Positions 10,301-19,327 of a stretch of 64,000 bases of DNA are shown here, in pieces. The number at the start of each line of letters is the position of its first letter. The stretch's first letter is position 1. The notes under the pieces were generated by a model that was not told where the DNA came from, ran no database searches, and saw only the letters and a list, made by a program, of their open reading frames with translations. A program made the translations under genes and the position numbers. Location: positions 38,562,143 through 38,626,142 of the forward strand of contig NC_088207.1 of the NCBI RefSeq assembly GCF_037126465.1, in the 5' to 3' direction. Origin of the DNA: Ornithodoros turicata. Lineage: Eukaryota > Arthropoda > Arachnida > Ixodida > Argasidae.

Positions 10301-11681
10301 TGACACGCGAAACGACTGTCCCAATATTCGTAGTTGGCAATACCTGGTCTCGCGAGATGTTTGCCCTGAACATTTTTCATTCTCGTTTGTTTCCAGAGGT
10401 CGACATTGGACCTTGCAATGTCCATCGACTCCGCTCAATCAACAGTGTACGTTCTTTCTTTCTCGTTATTGGCAACGAAATTCGCATATGTGAAAGGCAC
10501 ACGAGACGACTTAGTGGGAAAGTCATGCAGCTACGCTACCTACGCTAGTTTTTACAAGGTAAGCATTATTGCCATGCAATACCACCTTTCGGGTAATATG
10601 AATATCGGGTACTGCAGCTATTTGGTTTTATCGGCTGGGTGGCTAGAATGAATAACTGCCTGGAAAGGTTGTCAGGTGCGGCAAAAATAAAAAAGAAAAA
10701 GAATACCCATCTGAATATTCGACAAAAAGGGAAGTAATTAGGATAGTGGGTACTAAATACTGAAAAAAGTAGAAATACCTTTCACGAATCGTACTCAGTA
10801 AGATACTAAGACGCCAACAAAAGTATTTAAGGTACCTCCAAGTCTGGGCGCAATTTCGCAAGAAAGAACCGCGAACTATTTCTTCCTCCGTGTGTATGGG
10901 TGGAAAATTGCTAAGTTATCTAAGTCTTATTCCATCGAATTCACGAAGAGCACTTATTTACGTAGACTGTTGCATTCAGGAGACAATTTTCGAAGTTCTA
11001 TTCGAAGACTATTTCCAATCCTGGGGAGCAAATATCGGGGTTAGGGGACTAAAATCGGGAGTAATTACAATCTGTGGGACTAGGAGCTGCAATTATTCTC
11101 TGATTTACTCCTTTTTTTCCTTAGAGCGTAGAGATTACGAATAGATTAGATTAAATCGGAAGAAATCCTCGAAAGGCTGTCGGTACCGATATCGGTACTG
11201 CGAAAATTTACCGGAAGGCAGTGGGTATTCAATCTAAATTCTACGACATGCATACTGATATTTTTTTATATGCGTATACTATACAATCCACAATTTATTC
11301 CATTGCAGTACTGCCAACGCGGTGACGGCGAGGAAGAAAGGTGGACCACGTATGATGACACCAACTTTTACGAGTTCGATGCGGACCCTTCCAACGTGTA
11401 TAGCTTTGAAACAGCCCGTTCAATAGAGGACAAGGTAATCTCACGCTTCGGAAAATTATCGACTATTATAAGCATGTGCTTATGTGTAGATCCGGCGATC
11501 CTCGGCCTACCTGGGGGCGACACGATTGGAGCTAGGCTGGATGGCATTCAACTTGAGTACAAGTATCGACAACGGGACCTGTGTGGGCGAACAGCTACGC
11601 CTTCTGAAAGCACGAAGAGTCATTAACGACATCCAACCGAAACATTCCTCACTCAAGCGTCGTGGAGACGCCAATTGCTAG
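1351..11681 (+). CDS. membrane-anchored divergent GH18 (chitinase-like) protein, probably non-catalytic
   Basis: Eight exons are supported: 1351-1394, 2763-2863, 8185-8417, 9133-9257, 9353-9470, 10397-10558, 11309-11434 and 11490-11681. Splice phases agree throughout, giving 366 codons. Exon 1 encodes a short cytosolic tail (MESPTVSEEIQQINS). Exon 2 encodes a signal anchor (core VILGCAAVVVIVLVTLAV, about residues 22-42), so the bulk should be extracellular or luminal. Exons 3-8 have the layout of the divergent tick GH18-like family: a strand ending in GYGLLSFQYKLP where active chitinases carry their acidic DxxDxDxE motif, then a W-G segment in exon 5, paired cysteines in SCSYATYASFYK/YC, a WTTYDD segment, and the final LGWMAFNLSTSIDNGTC strand that replaces the family's (G)W-DxDD end. 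The acidic catalytic residues are missing, so I infer a pseudoenzyme or carbohydrate-binding role. Exon 2 can join exon 3 in frame, but the first barrel strand (a C-x-Y/F, then FYDS-type segment) is absent. A further exon within 2864-8184 was probably missed or lost among the transposons there. The fold assignment is by remembered similarity. Confidence 0.72.
1395..2762. other. intron 1 of the GH18-like gene
   Basis: No element or conserved exon is recognised. There is a poly-T tract near 1879-1894. A 10-nt stretch at 1935-1944 sits between an AG and a GTAAGT and looks like a micro-exon, but using it would break the frame, so it is not called. The 2263-2277 segment resembles the TTTAAAGGAGC ends of dispersed elements seen elsewhere in the window. 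Confidence 0.4.
2878..2955. repeat. AT-rich simple repeat with palindrome
   Basis: Low-complexity TATAAATA-type sequence containing the perfect palindrome ATATGTATACGTATACATAT. It lies just upstream of a hAT-type MITE. Confidence 0.8.
2971..3459. mobile_element. hAT-type non-autonomous element (489 bp)
   Basis: The left end reads CAGACTTGTGCC and the right end reads GGCACAACTCTG: inverted ends with one mismatch. The flanks CGACGAAG and CGACGGAA look like an imperfect 8-bp target duplication. Both sub-terminal regions are filled with GTAACGAG/GTTACT motifs in mirrored orientation, a common MITE design. No coding capacity is seen. It sits in the intron after the transmembrane exon of the GH18-like gene. 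Confidence 0.7.
3561..3603 (+). ncRNA. hammerhead-ribozyme-like motif
   Basis: CTGACGA (3567-3573) is followed by a perfect hairpin, GACAGT-gcc-ACTGTC (3575-3589), and then GAAAC (3590-3594). This is the order of hammerhead core, stem II and core. The flanking GTC (3564-3566) and GAC (3598-3600) could form stem I, with a very short stem III. Minimal hammerheads of this kind are known from Penelope-like elements and retrozymes. Here the motif is on the strand opposite to the nearby Penelope-like reverse transcriptase, so it probably belongs to a separate fragment. Activity is not shown. Confidence 0.5.
3604..4352. other. intronic stretch, unassigned
   Basis: Contains a poly-T run near 3680-3696 and a cysteine-containing frame at about 3990-4250. 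Its two halves are in different frames, one ending at a TGA near 4080, so I do not call a gene. Part of it may be the 3' region of the Penelope-like element that follows on the minus strand. Confidence 0.3.
5447..5716. repeat. CCTCA/CCTCACCTCA array, first block
   Basis: Runs of CCTCA pentamers alternate with A/T-rich spacers that often contain TTTTTCAGAAA, giving a loose period of about 35-45 bases. The block ends in AATTCCGTGAGGTGAG, where the motif inverts. Confidence 0.85.
6405..6757. repeat. CCTCA/CCTCACCTCA array, second block
   Basis: Same composition and spacers as the block near 5.5 kb. It ends with the same AATTCCGTGAGGTGAG inversion at about 6692, followed by GAGGTGAGGG repeats and the right inverted end of the element. 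Confidence 0.85.
6851..8184. other. intronic stretch with a dispersed repeat at about 7700-8065
   Basis: No exon is recognised, although the missing N-terminal GH18 exon would be expected between 2864 and here. The palindrome CTCCTTTAAAGGAG at 7700-7713 starts a GTGACGT-rich repeat of the TTAAAGGAGCACTGAGG type, related to sequences near 26.6 kb. The acceptor at 8160-8184 is pyrimidine-rich and followed by a clear exon. Confidence 0.4.
8418..9132. other. intron of the GH18-like gene
   Basis: A 199-codon open frame runs through 8449-9048, but it has no family resemblance and crosses repeat-like sequence (an A/T-rich part, then a GC-rich part from about 8620). I read it as non-coding. The acceptor at 9110-9132 ends in CAACTTTTCAG. 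Confidence 0.4.
9471..10396. other. intron of the GH18-like gene
   Basis: Includes a purine-rich, GC-rich stretch (9678-9880, with GCGGCGCGGCGCGC) and a 14-base T run near 9947-9960. No gene is seen. It is probably a repeat insertion. Confidence 0.4.
10559..11308. other. intron of the GH18-like gene
   Basis: A/T-rich. The 11000-11070 part (GGGGAGCAAATATCGGGG and related) resembles 23311-23345 in a NOX4 intron, so it is probably a degenerate dispersed element. No exon is recognised. Confidence 0.35.
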
Positions 11682-11730
11682 CACTGTCCAAATTTCTGTT
11701 CACGAAAGCTTATGTTTCGCTACTCCTATC

Positions 11731-11736
11731 AATAAA
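11731..11736 (+). terminator. polyadenylation signal of the GH18-like gene
   Basis: AATAAA lies 50 bases after the TAG stop at 11679-11681, the expected place for a compact 3' untranslated region. Confidence 0.6.
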
Positions 11737-11905
11737 GGAAAAGTGAGAATGGTAGTCATGCGAGCATGGTCGTGCTTTATGTATATGGGTAACATGTATG
11801 CAAGTGAGGTATTTCCGCAGGGATCTACATACGATGCAGGTAGTATGTAGTTAGACACAAACTGGTCTGATATGCGATGAAAGACATAAGGCAGGGTGGT
11901 AGCAA

Positions 11906-11946
11906 AAAATTGAGGGAGGGTGTTGGGGGGGGGGGGGGGGTCTGGG
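11906..11946. repeat. poly-G tract in a repeat shared with 59.8 kb
   Basis: GGGAGGGTGTTGG leads into a run of 16 G and then TCTGG. The same order occurs at 59764-59797, which shows a shared dispersed element rather than two independent G runs. Confidence 0.65.
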
Positions 11947-12328
11947 ACCACGCTCGACTTGCAGGTATGATCTGTTTTCGATTTGATTTCGCAGCAGTCT
12001 CTCGAACTGCCGATTGTGCGTAAGAGAGTCATGCATTGAGATATTGCATGTTGATGTAAACCTAAATGTCTGCTGCCCCATGCGCATCGATGCCTGTTTT
12101 GCCTGCGCATTGTTGGTCGCAATACTTAGCCGGTAAGATCCGCAACAAAAAGAAAAGAAAAAGGAAACGCGGAAATTTGTCAAAAAGATAGGAAGAAACG
12201 CGTATACGAACAAGAATCTTGTTCGCGTGCGGTTTCTTCCCTGTCACGTATTCTTTCTTTCTGGGTCTCTCTGGCACGTGTTTCGGGTGTATTGTACTGA
12301 CTAAAGCAACCGAAGCCAATGCCATCGT

Positions 12329-12440
12329 GATGATGAAGGAACGAATAACCGAGAGACACGGGACACGAAGACAAACGTAAGAGTCCCGTGAGTGTCCCAA
12401 GAGTGTCCCGTGTCTCTCGGTTATTCGTTCCTTCATCATC
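12329..12440. mobile_element. fold-back element, copy 1
   Basis: Near-perfect inverted arms of about 38 bases, beginning GATGATGAAGGAACGAATAA and ending with its complement, around a 35-base loop. The flanks (GCCATCGTGATG on both sides) are also shared with copy 2 at 14745-14834, so the whole unit is mobile or was recently duplicated. It lies between the GH18-like gene and TRMT2B. Confidence 0.75.
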
Positions 12441-12772
12441 ATGCACCAGTTAGTCTGCGCCCTATCCTCCGTTTTATCGGCCATCGTGATGTTGGTTGGT
12501 TGGTAAATACCGAGTAACCTGTCTGCCCGTGGCCCACAGGTATTTCGCAAAAGAAAGGTATTCGAAAAGCGCGGCTGTGATCTGCCATGCCGACGGTCTA
12601 CTCTCTACACACTGCTCAACTTATTTTGTCTGGTTGTATAAATAGTTGGATAAATATATGAGGAGTCTCCTGTAAAAATCCCTCTTATCTTGTCGTGGTC
12701 TTTTTGATTCAAACGGCTCTCACTTCCTACCATAGCTGCTTCCTACGAACCATCTACGAACAATGGTATAAG

Positions 12773-15700
12773 ATGGCGGCGACCATTAGCAGATGCATGG
12801 TGTTCGCAACGTTGGGACAAAATAAACAGTTCTTGGTTCGTCCAAGCCAGTTACGTTCATCACGTTCTCTAAGGTCTCTAAGGAGGTAAACGCGGCTTGC
12901 ATAAATCATTTAGGTGCATTGAAATGTAACTGCTTTGTCAAGGGCTGCGGTGCATGGTTAATGAATGAATGCGGAATTCGAAACCACGGGTTTCGGATCA
13001 ATAACGTGTTTCGAGAATTGCATGACGCAATTGTCTGCTAGATATCCATCCTTTTTGGTATATGAATCTGTATTTTTGCCTGCAGAGTAGTGCAGCACGC
13101 CCATGTAGAGGATGTGCCACCTCCGAGTCCCATACCAGAAAAGACCCTTGCCAAAAAAGTCACAAAATCATGTGCGGCCACGAAGACGGAAAAAATAAAA
13201 TTTCACACGAATGAGGACAACAAGTATGAACGGTAAACACACTCAAACAGTAGCGTAGCCAGAAAAATATTTCTGGAGGGGTTCTGCGGCAAATTTACGT
13301 GGGAGAGAGTATTTGCTGCATTAAGCAAGCATTGACATAGATACTTAGAGATATGTACAATTGTTTCAGGTTGGCATATACATTGACACCATTATGGAAG
13401 CACCCGTACGCACTACAGCTTCATGTATGCACTGATCTCCATTATGAGAAGAAAAGTCTTTGTGCTACGGGCAGATTTTTGTCACAGCAGCTGTTGTGTT
13501 TCAGCTTAAATTCAAAGACCTGTCGTTTACCATGCGGAAGCTCGGGAAACTGATGAAAGCAGCCAAGATAGGTTTCCCAGAAGACCCTCATGGTTTGCCC
13601 TGTCCACTGCGACCAGTTTTACCTTCTGTAGGTTCAAAAAAGCTCTTCCCTGACTTCATTTGCTTTGTAGTGTTAATTGTGTTCCTTCTGCACTTGATGC
13701 ACATCTGACACACACAGCGCTTCGCACAGAGCATCTGCAGTGTGCTTAAACGTTTTTTGCCTGTCTTGCAACTATTCTTTCAGCCTATAACAGAAGCATA
13801 CAGAAACAAGGATGAATTTTCTGTACGTCAGGGTCCTTCTGGTGAACCAAAAACTGTTGGATTCATCATAGGAAGTCCAGCAGGTAAGACACACACGTAT
13901 TTGACAGCTTGGGAGGAGGAGGAGGGAGGTTTGTTGGAGGAGCAGTGTAGGCCCTCTCCATAAACACTTCATTTTTGTCTGCTGTTGCACAATAGAGATG
14001 GTCCTAGCTGACCTGTAGCTGATGCAAGAAGTCTTTGTTGTACATGCCCTCTAGAAACCCCACAACTCCTTCAGAGAATCTGAGTCCCTCTGTCACTTAT
14101 CAACTGAAATGTACTGTTGTTTTTTTTTACTGCTCTGAAGTACAAGTGTTATGCACCTTTTGTATAGATGGTGAAAAAGTGGTCTGTGTAAGCCCAGAAC
14201 ACCTAATAATATGCAAGGCCAGCCACAAGAGAGTTGCCAAGGTTTGTCTACTGTTAGTCTGGTATTTCATACCGTGTCTTGTCACGTAGTGGCAGTGATG
14301 GGCAAAGTACCCGAAAAAGTATTAAGTGCTTGCAAACATATGTCACTTAAATACAGTGAAAAAGTCCTTCCGGTGCTAGATACTTTTAAGTGAAGCATAA
14401 AGTAGTGAGAAATGTACTTGAAGTACTTATAAAGTGCCCCCAAATACAACATGCTGAACATAACATGAGTAGGCATGCTAGCTGGTGTTGACTTGATGTT
14501 AACATTGCCTTGACAGCACAACATGCTGTTTTAATGCTGCACCTTTTAGTTCTTTGCAGGGACTAATATGCATGTACATATACGATCAAATGCAACCACA
14601 CAGGTAAACCACAGAATGGATACTACATGCACGAGCAAACAATGTGGAAGAGCATGTTGAGAGGCGCCAATTTATCGGCTCCAACATAATTTCAAACTGG
14701 CTAAAATAGGCTGAGGTGCAGTGCTCCGAAGCCAACGCCATCGTGATGATGAAGGAACGAATAACCGAGAGACACGGGACACGAAGACAAACACAATAGT
14801 CCCGTGTCTCTCGGTTATTCGTTCCTTCATAATCATGCACCAGTTAGTCTGCGCCATATCCCTTTTATCGGCCATCGTGATCTTGGTTGGTTGGTTGGTT
14901 GGGGGGGGGGGCACACCTGCCACCACAAGGAGCACCGTGGTGGCAGGTGTGATGTGGCACCAGCTGTCGTGCAGTGAGCTAGCGAGGCTCATAGAAGGGT
15001 ACTTGTTGTACTTCAATGGAAAGTACACCAAAATGTACTTCAGGTAGAGTAGAAAGTATTGTTTAGCAGGATTACTTGAAGTAAAATAAAAGGAATGTAC
15101 CCCCAAAAGTCCTTTAAGTATTACTTAAGTACCGAGTACTTCAAGTACTGCCCATCACTGCGTAGTGGGAAGTCTAGGTAATACCCATTCATATCACAGG
15201 CATTTCAAGATTATATCCAGAGATCTCCCTTACCTGGTTGCTATGAAACTGGTTTTAATGGATACTGGAAGAATATTGTGGTCAGATCAAACAGGAACGG
15301 TGACATCATGGCCATAATTATCATGCACCCACAGCAACTCAGTGAGGTAGTGCAGTCTTATCATTTGAAGTGTGCAGTAGACTGTGCATTTATAGTGTAA
15401 ACCTGGTGAGATGCATTCACCCTTTTGTTAGGGAGAGCTCGAGGAAGAGAAAGGAAAGCTGAAGGACTTTTTCGTTCATGGAAGTGGAAAAGAATGTCAG
15501 ATCAAATCACTATACTTTCAAGCATGGTGAGAAGCTATTAACATCAAATGTTCAAATCAACCAAACTCCAGTGTTAGCTGCACAAAGAAATTTATTTGGT
15601 GCATGTGTGGCTCTTCCTGCTTTGCTCTGATATAGTTTCTCTTTTGAAAGCCCACACACAAGGTGCTCTCATGAGCAGGCGCCATTTCAACTTCTGCATG

Positions 15701-18700
15701 GGGAGCCCTTTATCGTTGAAGACATAGCAGGGATCAAGTTTCGGATCTCTCCAGAGTCGTTCTTCCAAGTGAATGCTGAAGTGGCGACGTACCTTTACGA
15801 TACCGTGCACCAGATGCTGAACTGTACTCCAGACACAACGCTCCTAGACATCTGCTGCGGTACTGGTAAGCTCAGCATCAAATCTATGGAGATGCAGCTG
15901 AAGGCACAACTTTTTTCATTAATTTCTGTTACATGTGTCTCTTGCAAAGGTACAATAAGCTTGACACAGGCAAAGCATCTCCATTCTACTTTTGGAATAG
16001 ACGCAAGTGCACAAGCTGTGCAAGATGCCACATTTACAGCACAACTCAATGGTGAGGATCCAGTGTCTCTAGAGCAGCTGTTGAATGATGTCACATTTAT
16101 TGACTCGTTTTCTACATTTCTGGCTCCATTTTGTTGCATTCTAGGCATCACAAATGCAAAGTTTGCAGCTGGACGTGCAGAAGTGCTGATCCCAAGCGTG
16201 AGAAATGAGTTCTTCTGCGAAGATATCTGCGCTGTTATGAATCCAGGACGTGGGGGACTCCGTAAGTATAAAGTTTCATTAGGCTAAATCAGTAGTTGCG
16301 GACTGTGCGCATAGTACATGGGAAGTAGCCAGTGCCGGATTTAGGGGAGGGCAGACAGGGCACTTGCCCCGGGGCCCCCACCACAAAGGAGCCCCCACCA
16401 GTAAAGTTCTTTTCCAAGGGAAATCTGTTTTGCATGCCTGAAATGCATCCCTGAAACGGAAACTTGGTAAAAATCTGTCCTCCGTCCACGCATATCGACC
16501 CCGAATAACACATTGGATAGACATAGAATACACGTGAGCTCCCACAGCACAGTGCCCTGGGGCCCCCACCACTGTAAATCCGGCACTGGAAGCAGCCCTG
16601 GTATTCCAAGGGAGTGCATGGTAATAGCACTGCACAATTTTCTTCAAGTAGAAACAGAGTAAGAAAAAAGAAAGCCTAGCACACATGATGAGTGCAAGGG
16701 AGAGCACTGCACAAGTGCAGTTTAGAACTGTTTTATTGTTTCTGCAGACCCATATTCACATTGTGAGATTTACTTTGTTAGCTACACGCTAAAACCCTCT
16801 TCCTGTCTTCAATGGAAATTGTGTCTCTAGTAAATCTTCTCTGCCACAGTGTAATGAGAGTGTTACATACGAGATGAATTTGTCCACAATTACTTTAAAG
16901 GGACTGTATAGTGAATGGTATACTTGTAGAAGCTGCATGTTGCTTGTAACGTCAATGCTTCAGATGCTGTTGTACATTGAGCATTTTTTGGCAATCAAAT
17001 TTCAAAGATAGCTGCTCCCAGCAAAAGTTGCGGTCTTCCTTGATCCACCAACACTGTGGCGACGTGCACGTCATCGATTGAGAACGCACGTAACTATGCT
17101 TTTCAGCTGCAACATATGCAGCAGCAGTGTGGCAGTTAATGAAGATGCACAGCAGGTGCATCCCAGAACACTACAGCCCAAACCGAGTATCCTTTGGCGT
17201 GGGATGGATGTGAGGCTTCGCATGGAGCAGTTGCAGAAAAGCAGCTTTCACTGTTTTCACCTTCAGTTCCCTCCAATCACTCCTGAACAATGAATGATGG
17301 CAGTTAGCAGACAACACAAAATGAAAGTCCAACAGACGGTGCTGATGTGCATGCAGGTTACAACCGTTTAAACCGTACTGCCCAAGAGTTGCTGTGAGTC
17401 TTCAAGCAGGTTTCGGAGTAATTAGTATAATTTGTCGTAAATGCGTTGTGTAGTACCTCACTGTCACATGGTAATCTGGGAAGGTTGGCCAATATGGGAA
17501 GGCCTCCAGCTGTTTATCGCGGATGTCTGTGGACGCTGCAATCTGGATGGCCTATCAATATTTGAAATTCATTAATGTGTAACGTATGAAGTACTGACTA
17601 CTGAGACGTATTGCTTGTGTGTGTTACCTCAAGGCCGAGATCTCCATTGTGGGACATAGATACATTGTGGTTGTATTACACTTTACAGTCCCTTTAAGAA
17701 TGTCCGTAATGCCACAGAAATCTTGGAAATGTGAAATAGTGTTTAGCATGTCACCATCTCGAGACATCAGATGTCAGAACATCCTGCTATTCCTCCTTTT
17801 GCCTTTTCCAAGGAAAAGGAGGATGTGTACTGGTTTCAAAATGGAATGAAACTGCCGCAGTAGCAGCTATCACTTGCAAACCCATCCTTCTTGCAGATGC
17901 AGACCACTATTCTTTTTAATTTCGTTCTGTTTTATTCTTCCAACAGCTGTCAAAGCCATCAGGGCACTACGTGAATACCACCAAATAAAACGACTTATTT
18001 ACATATCCTGCAAACCTGATGGTGCGGCACTGGACAACTTCATAGAGTGAGTTTAAAAATGCTATTGCACGGTTTTGTCGATCCTGAGAGAGTAATCACA
18101 AGCAGAGTTATGGTGTACTTTACTGTTGCATGAATCCCGTTCCTTCTGTGTTGATGTCATGGTAACATCATCCTTCATTTCGCGAGTAGAAATTTTTACG
18201 CTTCAGTCCACGTATAAGTGCCACCTCAGACTATCAATTCATATAGGTCAGAATCTCTGGTACTGTTGTCGTTTCAGCTGAATTTTTGTATTTTTTTACA
18301 AATTTGGGGGGGTAAAAATCACGGAAATAAATATGTGCTCTAAATTCATGCAAATTTGGGAAATATTTGGGAAAACTTCCAGCATGCCAAATTTAGGCTC
18401 TATTACTCAAATTCTACTACTGGTATATTACAAACGGTGATGTAATTGCGTTTGTTGACAAAAAAGCTACTGTGCAGACCTACAGATGTTTCAGTGAGGG
18501 CAATTTGCCCGGGTAAAAATCAGGTTTCACCCTATAGTGGCAACCTTATATTCGGGGAAGAATCGGGTCAAACCCTGAAATTTCAGACTTCAATTATCTC
18601 ACAGCTGCACTGTTTGACTTCCTTAACAGAAAGGGGAATTGAAGCCTGGCTGGTGCATGTCTTGTCCAGTATGTACAGAATAGGCTTCAATGATTTCCTT

Positions 18701-18987
18701 CATCACCTATTGCCTTTAAGCTCTTACAGATACTCACCGCCTAGCACAACTGGCTACTGTAGAACAATATAATCTCTGCAATTCTGTTCGGCACTTTCTC
18801 CCCAAATTCTGTGACCATCACACGATCATAATTATTATTTTTCAATCCATTGTTTTCCAGGCTGTGCAAGATAAGTCCAAAGTCCCGTGAAATTGGGCCC
18901 CCGTTTAGACCCCTAGTTGCATGTCCAGTCGACATGTTTCCACACACAAGACACACAGAGCTGGTCATGCTCTTTGGACGGTCTTGA
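12773..18987 (+). CDS. TRMT2B: mitochondrial tRNA/rRNA uracil-5-methyltransferase (TRMT2B homologue)
   Basis: Thirteen exons are supported: 12773-12885, 13086-13232, 13370-13424, 13505-13627, 13784-13883, 14168-14241, 15200-15346, 15432-15526, 15651-15865, 15950-16051, 16145-16261, 17947-18046 and 18861-18987. All phases match, giving 504 codons, the length I remember for human TRMT2B. The family transfers a methyl group from S-adenosylmethionine to C5 of uridine, in mitochondrial tRNA (U54) and small-subunit rRNA in mammals. Visible landmarks: an N-terminus rich in R/S without acidic residues (residues 1-38, a probable mitochondrial presequence), TPLW (94-97), YRNKDEFSV, motif I LLDICCGTG (349-357), NPGRGGL in place of the usual DPPR loop (423-429), the catalytic cysteine in ISCKPDG (Cys451), and the general-base glutamate in RHTEL (Glu496). 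There is no RNA-recognition domain, which separates it from TRMT2A. The ATG has a strong context (AAGATGGCG). The introns hold two hAT-type elements and one further MITE, yet no exon is damaged. Confidence 0.93.
14293..15160. mobile_element. hAT element (868 bp) with exact 8-bp duplication
   Basis: Left end CAGTGATGGGCAAAGTAC, right end GTACTGCCCATCACTG. Both flanks are exactly CGTAGTGG (14285-14292 and 15161-15168). The interior is full of AAGTACTTGAAGTACT-type motifs and holds a second fold-back element. No transposase frame is seen, so it is non-autonomous. It lies in TRMT2B intron 6. Confidence 0.9.
14745..14834. mobile_element. fold-back element, copy 2, nested in the hAT element
   Basis: Same arms as the copy at 12329-12440, with a shorter loop. 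The similarity runs past the arms into the shared TGCACCAGTTAGTCTGCGCC and CATCGTGAT segments and the GGTTGGTTGG tract. A run of 10 G follows at about 14900. The two copies lie 2.4 kb apart. Confidence 0.75.
16330..16588. mobile_element. hAT MITE (259 bp)
   Basis: Left end CAGTGCCGGATTTA and right end TAAATCCGGCACTG are perfect 14-bp inverted repeats. Flanks GAAGTAGC (16322-16329) and GAAGCAGC (16589-16596) are a 7-of-8 target duplication. GGGGCCCCCACCAC also appears near both ends. It lies in TRMT2B intron 11. Confidence 0.9.
16893..17698. mobile_element. MITE-like element with CTTTAAAGGGACTGTA ends
   Basis: The sequence beginning CTTTAAAGGGACTGTATAG at 16893 is mirrored by CACTTTACAGTCCCTTTAAG ending at 17698. 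No coding capacity is seen. This end type (TTTAAAGGGACT) recurs in weaker form elsewhere in the window. It lies in the same TRMT2B intron as the 259-bp hAT MITE. Confidence 0.7.
18047..18860. other. last intron of TRMT2B
   Basis: A/T-rich. A stretch at about 18240-18580 contains repeated GGGTAAAAATC / TTTGGGAAA motifs like those in the element near 44.5 kb, suggesting a degenerate insertion. No extra exon is seen; the flanking exons join in phase. Confidence 0.4.
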
Positions 18988-19084
18988 CTTTCGCACCTTT
19001 GAGTAAGTGCCATACATGGTGCTGGTACGTCAACTGAGTCGTCGTCGTTTTAAATATGTTGTACAGAAATGCCTATGGCTCACA

Positions 19085-19090
19085 AATAAA
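19085..19090 (+). terminator. polyadenylation signal of TRMT2B
   Basis: AATAAA lies 98 bases after the TGA stop at 18985-18987. The NOX4 stop codon on the other strand is only 238 bases further on. Confidence 0.6.
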
Positions 19091-19224
19091 ATGTTCACAG
19101 TTTTGTAGTATCACAATGACACTGACTATCACGAGCTGGTCCACTTCGGCAGACTGTGTAGGACATCACGATGGATGCTTCTGGCACTGAGTAGATGTCA
19201 CGCATTTCAAATTCTTTGAAATGC

Positions 19225-19252
19225 CGTGCAGGAGCCGAACTGGCTCCGAAAC
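19225..19252 (+). other. degenerate hammerhead-like hairpin
   Basis: GGAGCC-gaact-GGCTCC is followed by GAAAC, as in a hammerhead stem II plus core. The upstream core should be CTGANGA but reads CCGTGCA, so a working ribozyme is unlikely. It sits in the short gap between TRMT2B and NOX4. Confidence 0.35.
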
Positions 19253-19327
19253 ATCTGGTACCCCCATCCTGTACCTTGGTTGGAGATTTTCATTACTATC
19301 AAATGTCTATAAGTATTGGTCCGTCTT

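Noticed and set aside
12362..12510. membrane-like frame repeated in both fold-back copies
   Set aside because: The conserved translation simply reflects DNA identity between two copies of one repeat. There is no start context and no other support.
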